From: Combretum micranthum
Lineage: Eukaryota; Streptophyta; Magnoliopsida; Myrtales; Combretaceae
Direction: 5' to 3'
Assembly (NCBI GenBank): GCA_024138025.1
Contig: JAMXBD010000390.1
Location: 558,001-622,000, forward strand
DNA: 64,000 nucleotides
In this document: positions 35,352 through 46,916 of the stretch, piece after piece
Layout of the letters: each line of letters begins with the position of its first letter
Position numbering within the stretch: position 1 is the stretch's first letter
The notes under the pieces: model-generated
Database searches by the model: none
What the model saw: only the letters and a program-made list of their open reading frames with translations
What the model was told of the DNA's origin: nothing
Translations under genes and position numbers: made by a program

Positions 35352-35924
35352 CTAGAGCCAATATAATCTCAAAGTCAATTTCTCTTTTCGGTGGTAACCA
35401 GGTAAGACTTCTGGAAACACATCCAAGTACTCATTTACCACTAGTATGTCTTTTTCCTTCCAAGTTTTCTCCTCATCTAAAATACCTTTGATAGGCACTA
35501 TCTCTTCATCTTTCATCATCAACTGGAAAGAAATCAACCCAAGCTTTCTTGGAACTATGGTTTCTCCCACGAACTCCACTCTTTCTCCTGATTGATCATT
35601 GAAATTCATCATCCTCTTTTGACAATCCACTACAGCTCTAACCTTGCTTAACTAGTTCATTCCAAGAATAACTTCGTACTTATTCATCTCTAATATTATC
35701 AAATCACTCTTGGAGTGATGCCCTTGAATCTCCAATGGACAATCCTTTATTACCTCCCGAGTTGACACGACACTTCCTGTGGGTGTTTTAATTCTCAGGC
35801 TAGCGATAGTTGTGGCTATAGGTAATTCAAGTCGCCCAGCCAAATTAGTGGTGACAAACGAGTGGGTCGCTCCCGTGTCAAACAAAACATAAGCTTCAAT
35901 TTCATTCACCTGTATGTGCCCTGT
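35352..35924 (-). pseudogene. Element C aspartic protease
   Basis: YVLFDTGATHSFV at about 35890-35852 is the retroelement protease active site. VILGMN (35660-35652) is the conserved hydrophobic-Gly region, followed by a stop and then MDCQKRMMNF and DVFPEVLPG (35630-35352), the classic entry to gypsy RT. Upstream it is cut at 35924 by the solo LTR and continues toward gag at 39547. Confidence 0.92.
35920..35924. repeat. TSD of solo LTR 1 in element C (imperfect)
   Basis: CCTGT here, CCTTT at 39542-39546: four of five match. Confidence 0.6.
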
Positions 35925-37072
35925 TGTAAACCCCGGTTTTCCTAGTAGTCAAGAAAACTTCAAAAACCGGAAAACAAAACCCTAAACCGGATTAGTTTAA
36001 GCTTAGTGAGAGAAACCTAAAAACCTTAGATCCGACTTTCCTTCGGTTTCATATAAAAAAAATTTTATAAAATAATTTAATGTGGAATATTGTTTTAAAG
36101 TATATTTCAAACCATAGAAAGTTTTAACTTCGAAAAATTTTCTATTCCGAGCCTTCCCGAGCTCCATTACGAAAAACGAGCCCCGGAACTAGAAACTCAA
36201 AAAAATATTCCGGAATACTCCTTAGAACCAAAATTTTATAAGGGTTTCAAAAATATAAGTTTTATAATTTTTCGGGTTATAAAAATTACAGTTATAGCCT
36301 TTTTTCCGTATTTTCTTTACTACCGGTAAAGTAAATGTCTTGTCTACTATTTATCACTATTCATAAGTACAACCTACTACACACACAACCCATACCCTAG
36401 TCTTACATCCTTACAATTACTCATTACATTTTCTTTTCCAAGAAATTTTTGTCTCTTAAATCAATTATCACATTTAATATATTTTATTACATAAATTACA
36501 AATTTAACAAATTCAACTCCCTCTCTCCTACACTCAAGATGGCCGGCGCATGCTCCCCCCCCTCCCAATTTATCCCCAATTTATTTTATTTTTCTCCTTT
36601 TTATAATACAAAACAAACCCTAATTCACTTAATATATATAGTCCTTTATTTTTCTCTCTCTTCCATTTCATTTCATTTGTTCAAATTTCACAAAATCCTC
36701 TCTTCTTTTCTCCCTCCATTGCCGTGAGCCCCAACCCCTCTACACACACACACAACAAGCTTCTTTCTTCTTCATTTCTTCACTTAAACCAACTTTAGGT
36801 GATGCTCTTAAGCTTTCCTACCACTTAATCTTGTAATGGCAATAATATTCATGTGTATTTTCACCTTAAATCCCCATGAGCATTTGCTAGGGATAAGAAA
36901 ATGCTAATACATGAATATCAAGCCATCAAAAGTAGATCTTGTGTTTGATGAGTTTTTGTTGAAATATTATCATATTCATGCATATAAATGTAGAGATCTT
37001 GCATAAAAGTATATGTTCATGCTTGAAAACTGCTCTTCATGCATTATAAGTAGTAGATTAGTACTTAGACAC

Positions 37073-37178
37073 TCATATTATACTTGACATTCATGTTCAT
37101 ATAGATGTTTTGTGTTTTCATGCATTCATATTATACTTGACATTCATGTTCATATAGATGTTTTGTGTTTTCATGCAT
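37073..37178 (+). repeat. 53-bp tandem duplication in solo LTR 1
   Basis: Two near-identical 53-bp units. The other LTRs of the family carry only one. Confidence 0.85.
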
Positions 37179-38476
37179 TAATGCTCATAAAGATTTAGTC
37201 TTGTGTATATAAATGTGATAGTTGGTGGATCTTTATATAGATAAGACAAAGAACTTAAAAAGGAAAGGTTTTTGTTAGAAATGTTCAAAAGAAAATTCGT
37301 ATGACTTCAAAGCCCTATTTTGAAAGCTCTTGTATCAACTTTAAAACTCATGTTTTATGTGAAAAATGAAGGGTATAGGTAATAGGTATCATTAAGTAGT
37401 GATTTTTATAAGTTGAAATGAGTTTGGATGAGATTAATGTGTAAAACAAGAAGTAGAATCAAGAAGGAAAATTTTGAGTTAGTAGTTAACTTGTAAAATT
37501 CGTAACTTTGGATGATGCCTATGGAACCACCTATTATTCAAGCTCAAAATGAATGTTTTATGTGTTAAATGAAGTCTTTAGATAGTAGGTATAGTAAAGT
37601 CTTAAATTTTAATGCATTACACAAGTTTTTCCCAAAGGAATCATTCAAAAAGTGAATTTCTAAAAATTCGGATTTTTGAGTAAATCATATTGAAAAAAAT
37701 TTTGTAAAAAGAAAAATGCAAATTTTTATGTAGAAATGAAGGTCTTAGGTAGTATATGTTATGAAGACTCAATTTCAACTAAGATAACTAGAAATTCCTA
37801 AGAATGAATCCCAAAACACTAATGTGATGTCAAAGTTAGAAAACTAGATTTTCAAAAAAAGTAGTTATTGTTGAAGTCTTACAAAATAAAGAGTTCTAAA
37901 ATTTTCCTTTAGCAAGAATCATCAAGATCATGCATACATTGAACTCATCACATGTCAATCATGTTAGGAATCATTCATATTTCATGTATACTTGAATTAT
38001 CAAATAGATACATTTCAAACAATTACAAAACTCTTTTTCGGAAATGGAAATAGTTACTGATCAGATCTAATCCCTCTGTTTCATGACCTAAATATTTTCA
38101 AAACTTGAAAATAATATTAGAATTGGATAGATCTTTCGAATTAGATAGAAATCGATATATAATTTGCAAAATTTTGAGTTAAAATATCAAGTTATGGCCG
38201 TTTTAAGTCGGAACTTTCGCAAATAGCGAGAATTACGATTTTGATTAGTTTTGATCTATAGTTTAGATTAGTTAAGTAATGAAATACTATTAGGGTATTT
38301 CTTCCTGGTTAGGTGATCTCGAAACCGACGAATCCTTGCCACCCGATTACTATTACTAAAAGACCGGCGAATCATGGCCGAGTGAGTATCACTTCCGATT
38401 TCAATTACTGTTGTGATTGTAATGATAGTTGCGCTAGTTACCTAGCAAAGATAAAATGAATATGCATGATGGGTTT

Positions 38477-38714
38477 GAATGGGAATTATATATGTTGTTG
38501 TTGTTATGTGAAGTCGAATTTAAAGAATATCGAAGCCGGGTGATTAATCATTGCTTGTATAAATGAGCTAGGATTGATTGTCTGTAAATATTGTTGAATG
38601 GGAATTATATATGTTGTTGTTGTTATGTGAAGTCGAATTTAAAGAATATCGAAGCCGGGTGATTAATCATTGCTTGTATAGATGAGCTAGGATTGATTGT
38701 CTGTAAATATTGAT
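38477..38714 (+). repeat. 119-bp tandem duplication in solo LTR 1
   Basis: Two 119-bp units differing by about one substitution inside the unit (AAATGAGC versus GATGAGC). The corresponding region of the other family LTRs is single. Confidence 0.88.
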
Positions 38715-39546
38715 TGGTCACCTAAAAGAAATGGCATAATTGATTATTCGGAATTGAAGATAAAATTGAACTCATTCATGACACGATGGGGATGGAGCAT
38801 TAGCATTTGTTGATTTTCCGTGAGCCTAAACGATGTAAATGTTGGTTAATCGTGATCCATAAAACGAATTATTAAGTTGGTTAATCATGATCCATAAAAC
38901 GAATTATAAGTTGGTTGATCGTGAACCTAAACGGTGTTGTACCGCAGGATTCGTTAATCTGCTAACCCGGGATGGAGGGCGTAAGTCCATCCGTATATGA
39001 TTTTCGGCTGGTCATATGTTTGATGAATTCACGTGTTTGATCCATATCATATGTTTGATTAATTACTTATCTGATTGATATGTTATAATTGTGATCATGG
39101 AAGTTTTCACTCACTAAGCTAGTATAGCTTATGCCCCTATAGTTTCTATTTGTTGCAGCACAAGTTTATTTAGCTTAGACCGAGACAGGCTACAACTCAG
39201 ATACAGGAGCTAGGCGTTTCCTATAGAAGTTGTATCCAAATTGTTTAGACTTCCACATGAAACCAAAAGACTCTCGATGACTGTAATGGACCTTCAAATA
39301 ATCTTTTGCGGAGGAATGCCCCTTAGATTTTGTAACTTATTGCATATGCGTTTTGATTTATTATCTAATGCTATTGAATGCTGGATTAAACTACTTAACT
39401 CCATTGCATAGAGTATTCTATTGTCGTAAAGAGACGCCTTACATCTATACGAGACTCTCGAAAGACTTGGATAGTAATTCGAGAGTCTTATATGGTATGT
39501 GGCGGACTGTTACGTTTAGGATATCTCTATGGGGCATGACACCTTT

Positions 39547-40007
39547 GGTCAACAAACATCCATCACTACCCGATCCTAAAACACTCTCACTACTACCTAT
39601 TTGGAGGTTTTAGATTCCAGCTTTCCCTTTTTACAAGTTTTAATTCCTTATAGAAAACTGTTAAATTAAGAACTTTTAACTTAAGAGGGTTTTGTTACTA
39701 ACCTGTCGCTAGACTGCTATCCATGCCGTCTCCTTGGTCCAGGGCGGCTAACTCGACATCCTCATCGTCATCCTCCTTAACCATCTACTGGCCCTCGAAA
39801 TTGTGAGTCTCATTCCATGCATAGCTGATGCTGCACGACTCTCACCTTTACTTCCGGATCTCATAGTGTTGGCATTGCTCGAAGTCCCAAAAGGTCGAGC
39901 GGCTACACTTTTCCTTTGTGAGCATTCAGAAGCCAAGTGCCCTTTTTCTTTATAGATGAAGCAGGTCACGGCTATTTTCTTTGGACATGTGTAGACCATG
40001 TGGCCAG
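39547..40007 (-). pseudogene. Element C gag C-terminus and gag-protease linker
   Basis: Minus-strand 40007-39748 reads a zinc-knuckle region: GHMVYTCP completes a knuckle begun at 44063-44090 on the far side of solo LTR 2. CFIYKEKGHLASEC is a third knuckle in which the second Cys is replaced by Tyr. An acidic linker (about 39790-39720) leads toward protease. Confidence 0.85.
40003..40007. repeat. TSD of solo LTR 2 in element C (imperfect)
   Basis: GCCAG here, GCCAA at 44063-44067. Confidence 0.65.
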
Positions 40008-40702
40008 TGTAAACCCCGGTTTTCTTAGTAATCAAGTGAATGTCGGAAACCGAAACCAAAGCCCCAAACCGGATTAGTATAAGCCTTGTGAGAGAACCCT
40101 AGATCCGATTTTCCTTCGGTTTTATATTAAAAGAACTTTTACAAAATAATTTAATGTAGAATATTTTTTTTAAAGTATATTTTAGATCATAAAAAGTTTT
40201 GATTTCGAAAAATTTTATATTCTGGGCCTTCCCGAGCTCCATTACGGAAAAGCGAGTCTCGGAACTAGAAACTTAGAAAAATACTCCGGAATACTCTTTA
40301 GAACCGGAATTTTATAAGGATTTCAAAAATATAAGTTTTATAATTTTTCGGATTACAAAAATTACAGTTATAGCCTTTTTCCTGTATTTTCTTTACTACC
40401 GGTAAAGTAAATGTCTTGTCTACTATTTATCACTATTCACAAGTACAACCTACTACACACACAACCCATACCATAGTCTTACATCCTTACAACACTCATT
40501 ATATTTTCTTTTCCAAGAAATTTTTGTTTCTTAACAAATTATTACATTTAATACTTTTTATTAGATAAATTCCAATTTTAAACGATTTCAACTCTCCCTC
40601 TCTCTTTTCCCTTGCATGGCCGGTGCATGAACCCCCCAATTGCCTCCAATTTGTTTTATTTTATATCATTTTTATAAATAAAACAAACCCTAATTCACTT
40701 AA

Positions 40703-40710
40703 TATAAATA
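40703..40710 (+). promoter_or_regulatory. Probable TATA box of solo LTR 2
   Basis: TATAAATA after ACCCTAATTCACTTAA. The MITE lies about 70 bases downstream, so it would separate the core promoter from the rest of the LTR. Confidence 0.55.
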
Positions 40711-40777
40711 ATTCTTTTATTTTCTCTCTCTTTCATTTACTACATTTGTTCCAAAAAGCTAACAAAACCCTTTCTAC

Positions 40778-41387
40778 TAAGGGTGCAAACGAGCCGGGAT
40801 GAGCGGGCTTTTGCAAGCTCGGGTTCAGCTCGTTTATTTTTTAATGAGCTCGAGCCAAGCTGGGCTTTTAACGAGCTTGAAATATATAGGCTCAAGCCCG
40901 AGCTAGAGCTGGTTAAGCTTTTTTGAGCTCGTTAAGCTTTTTCGAGCTCGAGCTTGGCTCGTTTAGGCTCTTTTAGCTAAACGAGCCTGGTCGAGCTTAA
41001 CCTTGTTACGTTAAACGAGCTTGAGCTCGGCTCGTTTAGCTTATATAATTATTTTTTAATTATATTTGTAATATTAAATTAATATAAATAATTATATTTT
41101 AATATGACATTATATATATTAATATTATATTAATAATATAATATCAATATTATATATATATATATTAAACGAGCCTGTTCACGAGCTTGGCTCGGGAGTT
41201 CTTAACGAGCCTGTTCGCGAGCTAGCTCGCGAGCTTGAGGACAAGCTCAGGCTTGGCTCGTTTAGCTAAACGAGCCTGAGATGGAGCTCGAGCTCGGCTT
41301 GTTTAGCTAGACGAACCGACCCGAGCCAGGCTTGAAACGAGCCGAGCTCGAGTAGCTCACGAATAGCTCGGCTCGTTTGCAGCCCTA
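40778..41387. mobile_element. hAT-like MITE, 610 bp
   Basis: Begins TAAGGGTGCAAACGAGC and ends GCTCGTTTGCAGCCCTA, an inverted repeat of at least 15 bases with small mismatches. The interior is packed with GAGCTCGAGC/GCTCG words in both orientations around an AT-rich core (about 41040-41170), and it has no coding sequence. Flanks CTTTCTAC and TTCTCCAC match at 5 of 8 positions, compatible with a decayed 8-bp TSD. The other LTRs of this family lack this segment, confirming insertion. Confidence 0.85.
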
Positions 41388-41427
41388 TTCTCCACTTCCT
41401 CTCTATTGCCGTGACCACCACCCCCAC

Positions 41428-41445
41428 CACACACACACACACACA
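41428..41445. repeat. (AC)n microsatellite
   Basis: Short dinucleotide run in solo LTR 2. A similar run in solo LTR 1 lies near 36743-36753. Confidence 0.85.
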
Positions 41446-44062
41446 ACACAACAAGCTTCTTTCTTCTTCATTTCTTCACTTAATCCAACTTTAGGTGATG
41501 AATCTTAAACCTTTCTACCATTTAATCTTGTAATGGCAAGATTATTCATGAGTATTTTCACTTTAAGTCCCGTGAGCATTTGCTAGGGATAAGAAAATGC
41601 TAATATATGAATATCAAGCCATCACAAGAGTGGATCTTGTGTTTGAATGAGTTTTTGTTGAGATATTATCATGTTCATGCATATAAAAGTAGAGATCTTG
41701 CATAAAAATACATGTTCATACTCTTAAACTCCTTTTCATGCATTATAAGTAGTAGATCTAGCATTTAGATACTCATATTATACTTGACATTCATGATCAT
41801 ATGAATGTTTTGTGTTTTCATGCATTGATGCTCATAAAGATTTGGTCTTGTGTACATAAATGTGGTAGTTAGTGGATCTTTAAGTAGATAAGACAAAGAG
41901 CTTAGAAAGGAAAAGTTTTTGTTTGAAACATTCAAAGGAAAATTCGTATGACTTCAAAGATATGTTTTAAAAACCCTTGTATCAACTTTAAAACTCATGT
42001 TTTATGTGAAAAATGAAGGGTATAGGTAATAGATATCATTAAGTAGTGATTTTTATAAGTTGAAATGAGTTTTGATGAGATTAATATGTAAAACAAAGAG
42101 TACAAACAAGATAGAAAATTTTGAGTTATTAGTCAACTTATGAAATTCGTAACTTTGGATGATGACCATGAAAACACCTATTATTCAAGCTCAAAATAAA
42201 AGTTTTATGTATTAAATGAAGTCCTTAAGTAGTAGGTATAGTAAAGTCTTAAATTTTAATGCATTAAACAAGTTTTTCCCAAAGGAATCATTCAAAAATT
42301 AGATTTCTAAAAATTCGGATTTTTGAGTAAATCCAATTTGAAAACATATTTGCAAAGTGTAAAATGCAAATTTTTATGTAAAAATGAAGGTCTTAGATAG
42401 TGTATGTTATGAAGACTCAATTTTAACTAAGATAACTAGAAATTCCTAAGAATTAATCCCAAAACATAAGTAAGTTGTCAAAGTTAGAAAACTAGATTTT
42501 TCAAAAGTAGTTATTGTTGAAGTCTTGCAAAATAAAAAGTTCTAAAATTTTCTTTTAGCAAAAATCATCAAGATCATGCCTACATTAAACTCATCACATG
42601 CCATTCATGTTAAGAAATCATTCGTATTGCATGTATAATTGATTTGTCAAGTAGAAACATTACAAGCATTTGCAAAACTATTTTTCGGAATCGGAAACCA
42701 TTACTGATAAGAACCGATCCTTCTGTTTTGTGACACAAATGTTTTCAAAACTTGAAAATAATATTAGAATTAGATATATCTTTTGAAGTAGATATAGATC
42801 GATATATAATTTGCGAAATTCGAGTTAAAATGATCAAGTTATGGCCATTTTAATTCGGAACTTCCGCAAATAGCGAGAATTACGAATTTGTTAAGTTTTG
42901 ATATATAGTTTGGATTAGTTAAGTGATGAAATGCTTATTAGAGTATTTCTTCCTTTTTAGGTGATCCCGAAACCGACGAATCTTTACCACCGAACTATTA
43001 CTACTAAAAGACCGGTGATCCATGGCCGAGTGAGTATTACTTCCGATTTCAATTATTGTTTGTGATTGTAATAGTAGTTGCACTAGATACTTGGAAAAGA
43101 TAAAATAGATATGATGATGGGGATGATGGGAATTATATATGATTGTTGTTGATATGAGAAATCGAATATAAGAATATCGAAGCCGGGTGATTAACCATTG
43201 CTTGTATAGATGGAATAGGATTGACTGTCTACAATTATTAATTGATCACTTGAAGAATTGGTATAATTGAATACTCGGAATTGATAATAAATATGAACTC
43301 ATTCATATCATAATAGGGATGGAGTATTAGCATTTGTTGGTTTTCCGTAATCCTAAACGGTGTAATAGTTGGTTAATCATGATCCATAAAACGAATTAAT
43401 GAGTAATCGTGATCCATAAAACGAATTTATAAGTTGGTTGACCGTGAGCCTAAATGGCGTCGTACCGCTGGATTCGTTAATCTGCTAACCTAGGATGGAG
43501 GGCGTAAGTCCATCCATATATGATTTCCGGCTTGTCATATGTTTGTTGAACTCACGTGTTTGATGCATTTCACTTATCTGATTAATCACTTATTTGATTG
43601 ATGTGTTGTAATTGTGATCATGGAAGTTTTTACTCACTAAGCTAGTGTAACTTACGCCCCTATAGTTTCTATTTATTGCAGCACGAGTTTATATGGCTTA
43701 GACTGAGATAGGCTACAGCTCAGGTACAGGAGGGCATTTCGTATAGAAGTTATATTCAGATTTGCTTAGACTTCCACAGGAAACCAAGAGACTCTGGATG
43801 ACTATAATGGACCTTCAAATATTCTTTTGCGGGGGAATGCCCCTTAGACTTTGTAACTAATTACTTATGTGTTTTGATCTATTACCTATTGCTAGTGAAT
43901 GGCGAATTAAACTCCTTAACTCCATTGAGTCGAGTATTCTATTGTCGTATATGGATGCCTTACATCTATACAAGACTCCCAAAGGACTTAGGTAGTAATT
44001 CAAAATTCTTATATGGCATATGGCGGACTATTACGTTTAGGATACCCCTATGTAACGTGACG

Positions 44063-45026
44063 GCCAAACTCGCCACAAAAGTAACACTTATTCCTCAGCT
44101 ACGGGCACTGCCTGGGAACATGGGCCTCCTTGCACTTCTAGCAAGTGACACCGACCTTTGACTGATTTAGCCTCCCACTAGCATTGTCCTTGATTCCATG
44201 ATATGGCTTGTACCTTTTTCCCTGAAACCCTGAACTCGAGGCATCAAATGGCCTCCTTCCAAAACTCTTTTGTCAGGTTCCTAGTATTTCTTTTGGCTCC
44301 TTCAATCACTCGAGCCTTTTCTACCAGCTCTGGGTAGGTTTTCATCCCAAATTCTTCCAATTTGATCCTTAAATCCTCATCCAAACCTCCCAAAAATACT
44401 TGTTTCTTTAACTCCTCGCTATCCCTGAGGGATTCGGGTGCATACTGTAGCAGATGGGTGAACGCAGTCTCATATTGTTCCACAGTTCTACCTCTCTGCT
44501 TGACATGCAAGAAGTCTGCACTGTATTTCACTCTTAAACTTGAGGGAAGATAATTCTCCAAGAATTCTTGGCGGAAGAACTCCCATGTAACGGGTGGAGC
44601 TAAGCTTCTTCTTTTGGGGTCTCACCAGACTCTTGCATTATACCTCAACATATATGTCCCATATTCCAATTGCAAGTATGGTGGAATCTCATAAGCAACA
44701 AAGGAGCACTCTATTTGAGCCATCCAGTCCTCGGCTTCATCGGGCTTACCGAATGCCCCGTCAAAATACCGGTTACCTCTTATAAAGTCCAATAAGGAGC
44801 TTCGATGAGACCTTTGATATGGTGGGGGTGGTGGTGAAGGTGCGTTGTAAGAATGCTCCTCTTGTGGAGCGGGGACCTCGGCAGTCACTTCCTGGTGATC
44901 TGCGGGTGGTGGTGGTGGCGGAGCAGAATCCCTGACACTTTGCCTTTGCTGCGGGTTCTGATTTTGATTTTGGTTCTGGATGAATGTATTTAGAAGATTG
45001 GCCAACTGCCCAATCGCATTCATCAT
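44063..45026 (-). pseudogene. Element C gag (capsid part)
   Basis: Minus-strand 45026-44622 starts MMNAIGQLANLLNTF, then Gln/Asn- and Pro-rich, then FDGAFGKPDEAEDWMAQIE, the gypsy retrotransposon-gag entry (W in the first helix). After a stop at about 44620, 44561-44244 gives YLPSSLRVKYSADFLHVKQ and EQYETAFTHLLQYAP with the conserved FLGGLDEDL. 44160-44063 has knuckle cysteines (CKEAHVPRQC and CYFCGEFG), the last split by solo LTR 2. Gag builds the particle and packages RNA. Confidence 0.9.
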
Positions 45027-45733
45027 CTCATTTTGGGGATTCTAGGGTGCTACTCCCTGTTGGTTTGATTGGGATATGGCGGGTTGGTCGACTTCATTCG
45101 GGAGAGGTTTCCTGCCCAATTGCAAATCCGCTGGCTTCGTCTGTTTACACATTATTTAGTAAGTTTTAGTATCTTCTTAATGTTTTTAATTATGTAAAGT
45201 TAATTCATCAAACAAGGTTCGTGACTTTAAGAAAGTTCAAGAAATCATAATTTCTGAAATGTAAATCAATCTTATGGAACTTCATATAATCATAAGGAAA
45301 TCATAAAACAAAAGAACTCATATATAGAAATAAATTCACTAGTTCAGAATAATGGCGTGAATGAATAAGTGCTCATGCGACTATATGTGGTTAATGCCTT
45401 TTATAGCTAATGCACAACATGCTTATTCATCAAAGAGTAACAATTTCCTTTCTTTGAAATAAAGCATAATCCTTCATTACTTTAGCGAGCCATAAAAGGA
45501 ATTACAATGAAATTTTTCAGTTCACAAAATTTGGCAACCTACTAATCTAGTCTTGGTCCTAGACATCATCTTCCTAGCCAATAACAAAACGAAGATACAA
45601 GAAAAGAAAGGAACAAAACACTAAGCCGTCTAAGGAAACCTAAGGCAAATTGGCATCCCGCATTGCCTACTACAAACAAAACAACAAAAGAAATTATGTT
45701 TGGACTCTATGGGTTACACTAGCTTCCCACTTC
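45027..45733 (-). other. Element C spacer between upstream ORF and gag
   Basis: About 700 bases without a domain-bearing frame on the minus strand. Short open frames are on the plus strand only. A leader to gag or the decayed end of the upstream ORF. Confidence 0.5.
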
Positions 45734-46853
45734 TCAATCTTTACTTGGTTCGTTGGGAGTCGGGTTAGGGAGCTGTCCCCTACTAGAAGAACTATCGTCA
45801 TCCTGACGAACAAATTGGTTGAGATACTCTCTCACAGTCAATCTCCTCCTCCTAGTGGGTCGGACTAAAGCCTCATGGCCATGCTCTTCACTTTCCTCAT
45901 TTCTCTCCACTCTATGATCTTCCTCCGGTGTCACTTCCTCTTCACCAACTCTCACCCCTTGCTCATTCTCTTGACTCTCCTTTATCCCAAGTTCCCTTCC
46001 TGCTCTGCGCATAACCGGTTTACTATCTCCCGGGCTTCCCTCCTAATCCTCACATCCTCAGTCTCTACTTCCAAGGGCTCAAGGACCATGGGTTTGAGAA
46101 CCACCTCATTGGTCATTGGAGGACGCTCACCTTCAATATAGATATCTCTCCATGCAAGGGGATCTATTTCAGGCTCTCTTCTTCCACTATCGAGAATCTC
46201 TAAGTCTTGGTTGAAATTCCAAATGACTTGATCAGGATCAGGGTTCATCTATTCTTCCATTTCTATGGGAGGGGTAGGGGTCCTTGGTGCCACATTATCG
46301 GCCCAATTACGGTCTTCCTCGGGATCCTCTTCTTCCTCCTCTTCTTCTCTTCCTCTTCTACTTCCTCAATCTCATTACCTTGTCCCAGCATAGGTGCATT
46401 GTTCAATTGCATGCCTGCATTTCTAGCTGGTGGAGATGGGATGGTTATGTGAGGTGGGAGAATATCTAGGTACACAGCATACCACACTATATGGTTCCAG
46501 GCATCTGCGATGTTCCAATCGTAATGGCCTGAAAGATTGTCATGAGCATATACATACAAGGGTTCTATGGTGATCCACACTCTAAAGTCTGGAGGGGTCG
46601 AGTTCCCTTCGTTCTTCAAAAAAAAGGTGGCCTCCCTAGTCATGGGCTCATGCCTGTACTCCACCATAATTCTCTTTAGAGTGTATATGGTTTTTAGTTT
46701 AATCCAGCTCCTCCTCCTTATAGGATCATATCCCAATTGATCAACCACAGCTGTCCATCTCGTATACCTCAATCCCTCTTTCCATAGTTTAAACACCTCC
46801 CCTAAGGTTCGGGGACTCCTTGCCAATGCAAAGTCTTCACACAATTCTCTCAA
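45734..46853 (-). pseudogene. Element C upstream ORF of unknown function (broken in three frames)
   Basis: Three abutting minus-strand open pieces in different frames: 46853-46263 (196 codons, MRELCEDFALARSPRTLGEV at the start, Trp/Tyr-rich, PLYVYAHDNLSGHYDWN, ending in a Glu/Lys-rich segment EVEEEEKKRRKKR), 46248-45982 (acidic, EVETEDVRIRREAREIVNRL) and 46012-45734 (acidic, then RPTRRRRLTVREYLNQFVRQ). Together about 370 residues. The start is 43 bases from the PBS, before gag. It matches no gag, pol or envelope domain I know. Composition suggests a folded N-terminal part followed by a charged, disordered tail. Long open stretches and position suggest an element gene, not random sequence. Confidence 0.6.
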
Positions 46854-46895
46854 GTTTACTTTCTTTTAGTTCTATTGTCCTGCTTTATAACCTAG

Positions 46896-46909
46896 TGCTT
46901 TGATACTAA
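46896..46909 (-). other. Element C primer-binding site
   Basis: Minus-strand TAGTATCAAAGC, eight bases inside the 5' LTR, differs from the initiator-Met PBS TGGTATCAGAGC by two G-to-A changes. Confidence 0.65.
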
Positions 46910-46916
46910 CATAAAC

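Larger units (their letters stand above)
35925..39541 (+). mobile_element. Solo LTR 1 of the element C family, plus orientation
   Basis: Begins TGTAAACCCCGGTTTTC and ends GGGGCATGACA. 3617 bp. Same family as the LTRs of element C but inserted in the opposite orientation between gag and protease. No internal coding domains, so it is a solo LTR. It has two private tandem duplications (37073-37178 and 38477-38714). Confidence 0.92.
40008..44062 (+). mobile_element. Solo LTR 2 of the element C family, plus orientation, with a nested MITE
   Basis: Begins TGTAAACCCCGGTTTTC and ends CGTGACG (the expected final A is mutated). Without the 610-bp MITE at 40778-41387 it is about 3.4 kb, the family length. 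TATA box TATAAATA at 40703-40710. It splits a gag zinc knuckle of element C. Confidence 0.9.

Noticed and set aside
41266..41454. 62-codon minus-strand frame
   Set aside because: It spans the MITE boundary and an AC microsatellite; composition explains it.
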